NCBI GenBank assembly: GCA_020283715.1
Contig: JAIQCW010000118.1
Coordinates: 62,001 to 126,000 of the forward strand
Source of the DNA: Cytauxzoon felis
Lineage: Eukaryota > Apicomplexa > Aconoidasida > Piroplasmida > Theileriidae
Direction: 5' to 3'
Length of the DNA: 64,000 nt
Below the pieces are notes generated by a model. That model was not told the origin of the DNA. It was given only the letters and a program-made list of their open reading frames with translations, and made no database searches. How positions within the stretch are numbered: position 1 is the first letter of the stretch; each line of letters begins with the position of its first letter. Made by a program: the position numbers and the translations under genes. Shown one piece after another: positions 43,279-54,700 of this stretch.

Positions 43279-46200
43279 TCATACACTCTTTTGTGTTACA
43301 TGTACATCTAATAAGACCCCCTTTGGATTCATCATATCATCTACAGGTATCGAAGTCATTTTAATATTCTTAATCTCTTCATCAGTTAATTTCAATAAAC
43401 ACATTTTACTAATAATATTACCATTCGTCCTTATCTTAATTCTATCCGAAATTATATAATCTATAAAATATAAATTTAACTCTACTCAAAGAAAATAATC
43501 ACAAACTCCAATATATACAACAAATATCAACTATAAAACACCACCTGAGGTTACTACCTTATCTTCCACTCGGCGTTCCACCTGAGGTCCTTCCTTTCCA
43601 TTGCATGGAGCCTCCTCCTATTTACTTCCCCCTCCGCTTCCCTGAGATCAGCTACGGGTAGTCCACTTGAGGTCCAATGACTATACTTCAGCCACGATCT
43701 CCGGGAGTGGCATTACCCTTCAGGGATAGGTAAATAGAAGAGCTGACGGCAGGACTAAAAGAGGTGGATTGGACCTCAGGTGGACTTTGTGTATATGTTA
43801 AAAATCTAACCTGAAGTTTGTGAGATTTTTTCAACGATGACAATGACGTATGGTATATGATGTTTGTTCTAAGTTAAGGATGATGTAAATATTAGTGTGA
43901 TGATACCTTGATATTTTTAATGATTCCATTAAATTTGACATTTTGTAGTACAGAATCTGTTTTCTATATTATAATAATGATAATATTTAATGATAATAAA
44001 ATACATTTGTGTAAAATGTTGCTTGAATATCTGCAAATGGTAATGGATATGCTTTAAGTATACCTAATGGTGTTGGCAAATGAAAATTTAATAATTTTTC
44101 CGTTATTACTACCAATTTCCGTATCAAATCATAACCTATAGAATGTAAAGATGAAGAAATGTTTAATTCCAATACACCTGAGGTCTAATCAACCTCTCCT
44201 CGTCTTGCAGACAGCTCTTCTATTTACTTCCCCTTCCAGCTCCCATAGATCGCTTCCAGGTATTTCACTTGAGGTCCCAACTCGAGGTCCAATCACAAAT
44301 TTCACTTATTCATTTTTACCTCCAAAATTTGAAGGAATTTCATCATTTCTGGGGAAACTACTGAAGATTGTGGAGTGAATATTGGATGTATTTCTGATGT
44401 TAATACTTCATTGAAGAGGACTTTGATGATTCTATTGAGTTTACTGAGCCTCACTTCATTCCAATTTATATTCATTGAGATATCCTCTCAAACATGGATT
44501 CCGTCAATTTATCCTTATCTCGACGAGATTAGTAATCAACCTCAAGTGGAACCTGGAAGCGATCTACGGGAGCTGGAAGGGGAAGTAAATAGAGAAGGCC
44601 TCCACGGCGAGTGGAATGGATGGCAGGATTGTAACCTCATGTGGAATTAAAGAGTAAAAATACCTTTGATTTGTATTAGTAGATTATTGAAATCATTTAG
44701 GAATGGAACATCTCTGAGATAAAAGTGTAGATTTACATCTGTAGTAGATTTTGGGTATTTGATTTTATAATACATTGTCATTTCTTGCCATATATATTCG
44801 ATAGATAGATTGATATTATGATGATTGATTAATATATTTTTATGATAGAATTTATTAAATGATAATTTTTTATATAAATTTGGTAAAAATTTTAATAATA
44901 AAAATGTATCTGGTAATTTATAATTTGGTAGAAATTTTTTAAAAAAATGATCAAATGTGGATGAAAAATTAATATTAAATGGTATTGTAAATTTGATGTA
45001 TAGTTTATAAATTAAATATAATAGAATGATGGTTAAACATTCATAGATGTTTATTATAAATATCGTTTCATTACAACTGTAAGAGGAGGAGGAAGTAGAA
45101 GAGAAATCTGAGGCTGATCTCGGGGAGGCTGAAGGGAGTAAAAGAGAAGGGGAGGAAAATAATAATTTTAATAGTTTAAATTGTAATTTAAATGATAGAA
45201 ATAAACAATAGAAATTATAAATATTCAATTGTGAGATTATATTATTATCATTATCATCATTTAATATATAATTTAAATGATAGAGACTAGTATTGAATAA
45301 TAATAATAATACATTCCAATTATATATTAATGGTATTGGTAAATTGATATTGTTATTTACAAGTATATTTATACAATCTAAACAATATTTCTTATATCTT
45401 ATATTATCAATGATAGTTCCACCCAAGGTCTTCCACTCGCCGTGGTGGCCTCTCCACCCGAGGTCCATCCTGCCGTCAGCTCTTCTATTTACTTCCCCCT
45501 CCGCTTCCCTGAGATCAGCTACGGGTTTTCCACTCGAGGTCTTGTAGTCAGCTCTAGATTGCAATACATGCGAATCATGGGGTTTTTTATCTGAATTATG
45601 AGGTTTATTATCCCCATAACCCTCTTTTGCCCCATTTTCTCCACTTGAGGTTACATCCTTTTCCTTCCTACTATGTTCACCTCCACCTTCTTTTCCACTC
45701 GCCGTGGTGGCCTTCTTATTTACTTCCCCTTCCAGCTCCCGTAGATCGCTTCCAGGTATTCCACTACCTTCAACATCTCCAACCTCTCTTCCCACTGCCG
45801 TGGTGCCTCTTCTATTTATCTCACCCTCCGCTTCCCGTAGATCGCTTCCAGGTTCCACTCGAGGTCCAGTACTACTCTCTTTGCCACTCGCCGTGGTGGC
45901 CTTCTTATTTACTTCCCCTTCCAGCTCCCGTAGATCGCTTCCAGGAATTCCACTTCCACTTGAGGTCATATTACTATCCTCACCTTCCATTCCACTACCC
46001 TCTTCACTACCTCTACTTCCGCCACGATCTCCGGGAGTGGCATTACCGTTTACGGGGAGGTAATTGGAAGAGCTTACGGCAGGACTGACCTCAGGTGGAG
46101 AGCTGTCTGCAGGACGAAGAGAGGTGGAGGTAACCTCGGGTGGAATGGCAGGACTTCCTTCAGAAAGGCAATGATAATAAAGTGTATTAAACCAATAGAT

Positions 46201-48813
46201 GTTATTAAATGTATAAATTAATATAAATTTTAATTTATTAGCAATATCATTATATAAACCTAATCTTAGACATAATAAAATAATAAAATAAAAATTTTTA
46301 TTAATATTTAAATTATTTAATATATTTTTAATTTTTATTAATAATAATTTTTTATATTCTAAACCCCATCCTAATTTTTGTATAAAAATTTTTATATTAC
46401 AACAACTATTATTATTACTATACTTTATAATGTTATTATAATTTATAAAATCTATAATTATAAATTTATTATTAAATCTATCATTAATAATACTTTCATT
46501 AGATATTATATCATACATTAATCTTATTAAATTATTATTCATAAAATTACATAAAATTATATCATTATTAATATTATCTAAATGTAATAATGGTCTTATT
46601 AATAATCTTATATCATTATATATTATTAATTCATTAATAATATTAATATTTAATATAAATTTATTATTATCTTTAATATAACAACAACGTATTATATTAT
46701 ATAATATATCAAATATCATAACTTTTATATTATAATCACATTTCATTATAAAAGGTTGAATTAATTTCAATAATTTTATCATCTCATCAATACATAATCC
46801 ATCAATCCTAATAAAACATTTATATATCAATACCATTATCAATATATATTTTATATCCATTGTTAATAATCTAGATAATATTAATATAACCTCATCAAAA
46901 TCTATAATATCAATACCATTGTAATATAATGATAATTTATTCACAATCAATTGATAATCAATCATATCCAACATCGATGATGAACCATACCTCAATAATA
47001 ATAAATAACACTCATAAGAATAAATATCTTTAGAAGTAAATTTACCTGAGGACTTTCCGGTAGTCGTTACACCTGATGTCGTCTTGCAGACAGCTCCTCC
47101 ACTTGAGGTTACATTCCTGCCGTCAGCTCTTCTATTTACTTTCCCCTTCGCTTCCCGTAGATCAGCTCCGGGTTCCACTCGAGGTCCAGTACTATTCACC
47201 TTAGCATCATCTTCCATCATTCCCATGATGGATGATCCATCACTACCTTCACCACGATCTCTGGGAGTGGCTTTACCCTTCAGGGATAGGTAATTAGAAG
47301 AGCTGACGGCAGGACTAACCTCAGGTGGAGAATTATGGGGATAAATGTAGGGCATATTATTATTATGGGGTTTATTATCCAGATCATGGGGATGATTATC
47401 ATTATAGTGTTTTTTACCCCCATAACCCTCTATTACCCCATTATTGCCACCATTGCCACCATTGCCACGATCTCTGGGAGTGGCTCTACTCTTTAGAGAT
47501 AGATAATTAGAAGAGCTGTCTGCAAGACGAAGAGAGTTGGATTGGACCTCGAGTGGAGTACCATCACAATAATTGATATGATCATTGATGATATAAATGA
47601 GATCGAGGCAGTATGTGATGCATTCGTGTGATTTGATATTATTTTTTTTCAAGAGTGTTTCTAATCTATTTTTTTGTCGTTGTAGGATGGCATCATCTTT
47701 GAGTGATATAAGTGTAGATGAAATCATGAGATAATATTGAAGTTCATATATAATGGCTGATGTACAATCATTACTTTTATGATATTTATCTAATGTGATC
47801 CATAAATTCCAACACATACGATAGACTAATGATAATATGATAGAGGATTTGATATAATTACAACCTAATGAAATTAATACAAATGAATGGATACGTTGTG
47901 GATTCTCTTCATTATCAATAGCATTTTTATATGATAATTTTAAAAATTGTATTATAATATCATCATTCATTAATGGTATAATCTCATAAATAGTAGTTGA
48001 TGTTACATATGATAATTCATCATCTGTACTCTGTAAATTCAATCTTAATTCATTTAATATTTGAGGACTATTAACTACAAGTAATGGTGATAAGGATAAT
48101 AATTGAAGACACATTATACGAAGATTAAGATCATGTGTTGTTAACATCTGTATTAAAATATTATCAAAAACATTCGTTATAAAACTAGAAGATGGATAAC
48201 CCACATTATTCAATTGATTCATAGTCAAATCAATATCTTTATATATACAAGGGAATTCTAATCTTAAATTTCCATCATTCTGTATAGATTCTAATGACTC
48301 TATATCATTTAATAATTCACATGGCTGATATATTAAACCAAATAAATATTTTAATACCTTTAGATTACGAATCAATTGGTAATAGACAAAACTACGTACA
48401 GCACTAGACTTAGTATATAATAAAATTTCATATAATAACCGTATTAATAAATATATATATGCATAAGAATCTTCTTTATTACATTCTAATAATATATTTG
48501 ATCCATCATTATAATCAAATACTACTGATATCATCTGATGATACATAGACCTAGGTTGATCAACCAATGCCTTTAAATTAACCTGAGATATTATAGTACC
48601 AATCTGATTAATATAATAATTTAAATCATCTAATGATAAATCATTCGTACGTAATATATTATAAATCTCTAATGCAACTTCACATGATGAATTCGATGAT
48701 GCGTAGTCCGGGAAAAGATTCAACTTCCCCTCAATCACTATTCCCTCACTATAATTCTCATAATTTTTTAACCATTTTTCAAACCACTGAATATAAGTTG
48801 TATCATCTCGCAT
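43279..48813 (-). CDS. Large helical-repeat protein, tentatively Integrator subunit 7-like, four exons
   Basis: Exons 44664-48813, 44005-44135, 43907-43973 and 43279-43460 all close in phase, giving 1509 residues. The N-terminal 400 residues are HEAT/armadillo-like (LRIMCLQLLSLSPLLVVNSP, DDELSYVTSTTIYEIIPLM). The C-terminal exons encode HLPTPLGILKAYPLPFADIQ and VLQNVKFNGIIKNIK, which vaguely resemble the INTS7 C-terminus. That match is from pattern memory only. Exon 1 contains three R1-derived coding blocks (residues about 415-590, 888-1131 and 1225-1248), so nearly a third of the protein is element-derived. Between them the sequence is extremely Asn/Ile-rich. Two introns (528 and 446 nt) also hold R1 and R2 copies. 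Confidence 0.55.
43540..43790 (-). repeat. R1 element in the last intron of the Integrator-7-like gene
   Basis: Terminal CCACCTGAGGTTAC, hairpin 2 CCAT-TGC-ATGG, the GATCAGCTACGGG module, core GATCTCCGGGAGTGGC, hairpin 1 variant CCCT-TC-AGGG (43716-43725), hairpin 2 CTG-ACGG-CAG, closing GATTGGACCTCAGGTGGA. The intron is 446 nt (43461-43906). Confidence 0.92.
44170..44650. repeat. Composite R1-R2-R1 in intron 1 of the Integrator-7-like gene
   Basis: R1 left module with GTCTTGCAGACAG and GATCGCTTCCAGG, an R2 element (44279-44550), then the right module GATCTACGGGAGCTGG with hairpin 2 CCAC-GGCGA-GTGG. The closing terminal motif lies 15 nt from the exon 1 donor. Confidence 0.9.
44279..44550 (+). 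repeat. R2 element, copy c
   Basis: About 272 bp, same orientation as copy a, bounded by ACTCGAGGTCCAATC and ACCTCAAGTGGA. Its middle (CCTCACTTCATTCCAATTTA) is almost the reverse complement of copy b. Confidence 0.9.
45420..46150 (-). repeat. 730-bp array of R1 modules in the coding exon
   Basis: At least seven terminal motifs, four CCAC-N5-GTGG or CTG-CCGT-CAG hairpin-2 variants, three Arg-Glu-Leu/Ala modules and hairpin 1 CCGT-TT-ACGG (46046-46055). The translation is a tandem of [20 protein letters not shown] and [20 protein letters not shown] blocks with no stop codon. The part at 45540-45640 matches the ferlin insertion. Confidence 0.92.
47040..47570 (-). repeat. Double R1 cluster in the coding exon
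   Basis: Two core copies: hairpin 1 variant CCCT-TC-AGGG (47276-47285) and a CTCT-TT-AGAG copy near 47490, each followed by hairpin 2 (CTG-ACGG-CAG and GTCT-GCA-AGAC). It also includes the CATCAT-TCCC-ATGATG unit and a run encoding EGYGGKKHYNDNHPHDLDNK. Confidence 0.92.
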
Positions 48814-49005
48814 TTTATATAGAAATTATTACTAGATTCCAATTATTCACTTATGGTGATTAGAGGTGTCGAGAGGGTAAGACAATGATGTCTTGAAACT
48901 CTCGGTTAAAAAAAAATATGATTTATTATCTTCCATCATGGAAGGATATGATAAATGTAATATTAATAACTGTATATCGTGATATTGATGTTGTGATGAT
49001 TCCAT

Positions 49006-49368
49006 CTACCCGCTCAGTTGTATTTTCTAGTACTCTCTCTTCGTCTCTCTCCTCTTCCTCATTGGCGTACTAACCTCGTAGTTATCATTTTTTATATACA
49101 TTCTACTGTACCTAAAGGATATTATAACCTAACCTTCATTACCTTCTACTCACCTTAGAGTGTGTAAGATGCCAGTGCATTCAATCTTGCCAATGTCATC
49201 AATTACTATAGAATCGTAATCTATACAACCATCTACACTAGTATTAGCTACAGTACAGGCCTCAGATGACCATTTTAGCCTGTGATTACAAGCATCTATG
49301 CAGACGTTTTCAATGTAACGCTTAAATACATCTATAGTCTCCGTATTTCCAGTATCCATACTAGCCAT
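49006..49368 (-). CDS. Small unrecognised protein, three exons
   Basis: Starts MASMDTGNTETIDVFKRYIE at 49368. Two short introns with GTGAGT and GTTAGT donors can be placed in phase, joining ILHTLR to YSRMYIKNDNYE and then to KIQLSG and a stop at 49006-49008, about 91 residues. The segment IDYDSIVIDDIGKIECTGIL has the alternating pattern of a small OB-fold, but no family is recognised. It lies between the Integrator-7-like gene and MAT1 on the same strand. Confidence 0.45.
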
Positions 49369-49951
49369 TGTAAATTAATCATTGAATTTAAGCAATTTTT
49401 AAATACTTCTGATGTTTAAAGAGCAAGTTCACACCGATGAAATGATCTATAGCTATGGCTCGTAATGGCACATGGCGAGGATAAGCACGAAGGATGTAAA
49501 CAACTCGAATGAAGTATGGGCATTAGAATTTATGTTACAGTTCTACCATCCATTCCACTCGCCATTCCTTTGTCTTGCAGACGGCTTCTTCTATTTACTT
49601 CCCCTTCCAGCTCCCATAGATCGCTTCCAGGTTCTACACGAGGTTATCATCTCTGTTCTTCGGGGTTGAAATTTTCACGTTCTTCCGGGTGATTATAATC
49701 ATTGGTATAGTTGTTATATTATAGCTAATTATGTGAATTTCACATGCCGATTGTTTGGATAATTGAGACCAAGGGGACCGAGGAAAATTTTTAGATAATT
49801 TTAAACCCGAACGAACAGACCTCAAGTGGACTACCCGTAGCTGATCTCAGGGAAGCGGAGGGAGAACTAAATAGAGAAGGCACCACGCCTAGTGGAAAGA
49901 CCTCAGGTGGAGAGCTCTCTGTATGAGAATAAGAGTGGTGCGGGTTATAAT
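49369..49951. repeat. Intergenic spacer with two R1 modules (49545-49640 and 49815-49935)
   Basis: The left module reads CCACTCGCCATTCC, GTCTTGCAGACGGC, CTATTTACTTCCCC and GATCGCTTCCAGG. The right module reads ACCTCAAGTGG, GATCTCAGGGAAGCGG, hairpin 2 CCAC-GCCTA-GTGG, ACCTCAGGTGGA and CTCT-GTATG-AGAA (imperfect). About 170 bp of unrelated sequence separate them, as if the unit had been split by an insertion. That middle part contains a GTTCTTCGGGG/TTCTTCCGGGT motif also found at 50535-50620. Confidence 0.8.
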
Positions 49952-51510
49952 TCATTGCGATATATTTTTAATATTCCAAAGTAATAGGCTTTTGACTTGT
50001 AATCTACACATATGAGATACGAGATCTAAAATTATTCAATGAGATTAAAATTAATCAAACCTTTAGAGTAGCCACCAGCAATATCCGATTCCAATAGCTC
50101 TTTCCTGTATTGATATGATTAAATGTAACCGTAATTACAAACCTCGATGTATAAACACGCCGTGGTATATCAGATTCCGATCTAATAGCTGCATTAAGTG
50201 GCTAAAGTATTATTGAAAATTAAAGCGGTAAATAAAAACCTTAGATTCAGCAGTAGATGTCATCAATGCCGCTTCATCTGCGAAATAAGCCGGACACGAT
50301 TTTTGTAAAGGCTATATGAATAGAAATTAAAGTATATACTAATTCCAGAAGAAATTTATACAGTGACCAATAGGTATAGGACGTATATACCTAGCCTTCT
50401 ACCTTATCTTCCAGTAGGCGTTATCCACCTGAGGTTAGTCCTGCCGTCAGCTCTTCTATTTACCTCCCCTCGGATTCCCGTAGATCATCCTCGGTATTAC
50501 ACTTCCACTTGAGGTCCAATCTACTATATTCGATGTCTGTTCTTCCGGGTAGACACTTTTTGTTCCTCCGGGTAGAATTTTCTGTTCTTAGGGGTTGAAA
50601 TATTTACGTTCTTCCGGATTAAAAACGCCACGATCTCCGGGAGTGGCTCTACTCTTTAGAGATAGGTAATTAGAAGAGCTGACGGCAGGACTAACCTCAG
50701 GTGGATGCGAGTGGAAGAGAGTAGGATTGGACCTCAGTTCTGATGCTCTTTCGGATACAGTTTTAAACATACATGTACGAATTCTTCGAATGTATCTCGT
50801 TTGAATGGTGTACCTTTATCTACCATCTCATAGAATGTTTTTTCAGTCTCGACAATTGATCGAACGCGTCTTTTGTGTTCGGTTTTCTGGAGGTTGAAAT
50901 TTGGCATTAACTTCAACGTACCTGTAGAGCGATATTAGAGGATATTCTGGACGCATTATTTTTTTCATAATTCTTCAAATCTTGTTCCAATTTTTTTTTC
51001 TTGACTTCATTCTTGGAAGAGATCAGGTCGATTACTGATGGAATTGATCAGTGGTAAAGATAAACATACTGAGAGTTTCACGTTCTTCTAGATATTTATT
51101 GTATTCGGGTGTCGTTTTGAAATTGACTCTTGTATCGTTGTAGCTATTGGACATTATCAACATGAATCATCATAACAAACATTTGTAATACACGTTTCCG
51201 TACATTTTTATTAGAGTTATAGTACAATGAACACATATCATATGGTACAAAAGATGCTCTAGTTATATGACAACGGCATATAGCGCATTGTGAATGGCCT
51301 GCTTGCGATACTGTAGTGAGGTGATATAAAGTTGTTATTAATATTCGGCATACATTGTCTTTCGGCACAAACATCACAACTAAATATTAAATTACATTAA
51401 TATTTTTGATATAAAACATACATTTTATGATTACATACTTCCGATATTAGAAGTGTCTTGTCGCTTAGTGGCGTTATAATCTCTAGGCATATTGGACATT
51501 CCGTATCCAT
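49952..51510 (-). CDS. MAT1, CDK-activating kinase assembly factor (TFIIH), multi-exon
   Basis: Begins MDTECPICLEIITPLSDKTL at 51510. The RING finger continues after an intron with AGHSQCAICRCHI, TRASFVPYDM and NVRKRVLQ, matching MAT1 up to the RKKVLK helix. Further exons encode TTPEYNKYLEERETL and DLISSKNEVKKKKLEQDLKNYEKNN, the MAT1 coiled coil, then helical and proline-containing C-terminal pieces ending KDLVSHMCRLQVKSLL. MAT1 links CDK7-cyclin H to TFIIH. The R1 cluster at 50390-50740 sits in an intron. Several exon borders in the 3' half are estimates. Confidence 0.75.
50390..50740 (-). repeat. R1 element in a MAT1 intron
   Basis: Contains CTG-CCGT-CAG, a diverged GGATTCCCGTAGATC module, terminal CCACTTGAGGTCCAATC, a TTCTTCCGGGT triplication (50540-50620) not seen in most copies, core GATCTCCGGGAGTGGC, hairpin 1 CTCT-TT-AGAG, hairpin 2 CTG-ACGG-CAG and GATTGGACCTCAG. 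Confidence 0.88.
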
Positions 51511-51721
51511 TATTTAAGCAAAGAGATAGAGTATTATCATCTTTATATTGCAAATTTATGGAAACGGAATCATTGATGAATTAAAAATTACACATGAAGT
51601 TCATATTATCAATTGGGTTATAATATGGAGGCCACAGATGTTAATTGATAGAAGTAGTAGTGATCATATACACATTAATACATAATGGGTTGAATAATTA
51701 ATTTCAGAATGAAAATTAATA

Positions 51722-54700
51722 ATGGGTACTGTAAAATATCTTATAAAGGTAGATATTCATGAAGTTAAGGATGTCATATTTAAGGAGCCTGGTACGGAGG
51801 CTGATGTCGTACCGAATTTATATATAACTGTTACTGTTGGTTCTGTACAATATTCTACAGCTCAAAAAAAATCTTGCATCGAATGCTATATTTAATTCTA
51901 GTTTCAATTTTAGTGTTGATTTGACACCTACTGAATTTCAGCGTACTCGTATAATTGTATCATTACATCACAAGTATACTATACAGAGTGGTGATATAGG
52001 ACATCATGCTTTTGGTTTACCCTTTGTATATTCGAAACAGCAGCATTGTATTCATAGATCATGGGTTAGGATATTTTGTCCTATGTATCCGAATCATAAT
52101 GCGGTATGTAATAATTAATAGACATATGATATATATATATAGGGTATGTTATTAGCATCTATTGGTGTATTTGGACCTGGTGATAATGTTCCAGTATTTA
52201 AAGAGAATGTTAGTGGAACAGCTCAAGGTATTGGTGGTACAAGTACTTCTAATAATCCAGCTCGTTATGGTAAATCACCCGAGTTGAATATAAAATATTA
52301 TATTCTTTATTTTAATATTATTTGTGGTAGAGATTTTATACCTCAATCTACTGTATTATCGAAGTCATTAGCACCTTTTGTGAAGATTTGTCACTTTGGT
52401 ATTGAGGAACAGACTCATATAATAAAGGATACACCTAATCCTGAATGGCAGACTACTATTTATATCCCTTGTATCTCACCATCATCTGTAAGTTGCTTTG
52501 ATGATTTCATTCATAAATTTCAGGATGATCAAGTGACGCTAGAGGTTTGGAATGGTGAATCATCTCCTGTATTATTACATATTGAATCCATTGATTTGAG
52601 ACATTTATTAACTAATGAGTATCCACCAAAATGGATAAATATATATTCTCATACGAATTCATCTGGTATGTATGAGTTAGCACCCAACAATTATATATAT
52701 ATTTTTTAGATGTATTAAATTTAGTTAAAAATTATGTGGTTGGATTGGATAATAGTTTGACTGATTATGCTGGTAGGATATTATTAAGTGCATCAGCTAC
52801 TAATGTACAATCTGCATTGGTAAAGGGTGTTAAGCCATGTAGATCGATTATAGCACCTCCTATACAGCATAAGATTATATGGATTGATATTTATGAGGTA
52901 ATGGGGTTATCAGAATCACCATCATGTATAAAAATGGTTATATCACATGGACCATATTCTGTGAAGACGAATAAATTGATTTTAAATCAGCATGGTTCAT
53001 ATAAAATTGATGAATTTAATGGTAGATTATCGAAATTGGAACCAATTGTATCAAGTGAGTTGAGACTTGGGAACCATGAATTAATTACAACTTCAGGTAA
53101 TGATGATAGTGATATATGGGATATATTTATATATATATATAATACTAGTACAATAGATGATATAAATAATAGAATAGCATGGAAGAGGATATCATATGAA
53201 CGTATTAAAGAATCAGATGGTAAACCAATGTGGATATTAATATCATCTATAAATGATCATCATATAGATTTATTTAATGTATTGATATCATTTGATTTAA
53301 CAGAAATTAGAAAAGAAAGATTAAAATATAATCTTACAAAATATATATTTAGAAGTATGATTTATGAGATACATCAATTACCATGTTTAGATTTTAATAA
53401 TTTTTTAGATTGTTATGTAGAGGTATATTGGAAAAAAAAACCCATAATTCATATATTTAATTTATTTAGATTGAACTTGGTGGTTATAATATAAAATCTA
53501 AAATTATTAAAGGTACATTAAATCCATTATTTTATGAAGCTAAAGAAATTGAAATATTATTACCAACAAATTTATTATTAGCCCCAGATATAAAAATAAA
53601 TATATATTCTATATCAAAATCATTATTTGATACAAAATTATTATTATGTAATGGTAATTATAATTTAATTAAAGTACCAAAAGAATGGAAAAAAGCCCCA
53701 TTATGGTTAAATTTAAAATCAAATATAAATTCATTACATAAACCAAAAATATTATTAGCATTTGAATTAATATTATATGATGAATATAAAAAAAATTTAA
53801 ATTTATATCAATTTTTTGATGATATTATACCATCTACTATTAATTCTATTATCTCTATATTATTAATTGGTATAAGATTATATAAATCATTAATTAAACC
53901 TAAAGTTATTATAAAATTATCTAATCTAAATAATATAATACATAATTGCTACCCCATCTCTGGATCTAATGGTAATTGGAATTATCTAACCATACATGAA
54001 ATTAATTGCCAATTACCTAAACGTATGCAACATCAATGCTATCTAGAATTTATTATTTTAAATGATGATGGGGGAAATTATGGGGGAAGTGGGAATTATG
54101 GGGGTAGTTGTTTTGGTATAACATATGTATCATTAAATGAATTTTTACCATGGTTGACAATAGATGAAAGGAATATATCTAAAGAATTATTTAAAATACA
54201 AGTATTAGATGATTTTTTATCTATAATGGAACAAACGAATATAGATGTAGAAGATGAAGATAAGAATAAAAGAGGGAAAATTATAAATGATGATATTACA
54301 TTAATGAATACAAGACTAGTAGAAAAATTTGATCTAGTATCATTACAAAAAGTAGGAGATGCACCCATAAATGATACAGAATTTGATTTCAATATAATAG
54401 AATATAATGATGGTGATGATCTACAACGAGATGAATTGTCATATGAAATGGAATACGACTTTGCAATCGAAGATCTACCATACATGAAAGCACCCATACT
54501 GTCATGCACCAATGAAGGTGTACCAGAAGTCGTAGGTACACTCAAATTCATGTGCAATGTAACAGAAGATAAATCTCCACTTGAGGTCCAATCCAACTCT
54601 GATCCACTCGCCGTGGAGGCCTCTTCCAATTATTTCCCCGTACACGGTAATGCCACTCCCGGAGATCGTGGCGGAGGTGGGGTAAAAGAGGGTTATGGGG

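Noticed and set aside
45704..46063. Plus-strand open frames with [23 protein letters not shown] translations
   Set aside because: They are antisense readings of R1 modules (also at 36063, 31583, 44151, 40411) and repeat because the element repeats, not because of a gene family.
53417..53475. A9 run in ferlin near 53434 as a third homopolymer frameshift
   Set aside because: It lies inside an intron (GTATAT donor, TTTAG acceptor) and does not affect the frame.
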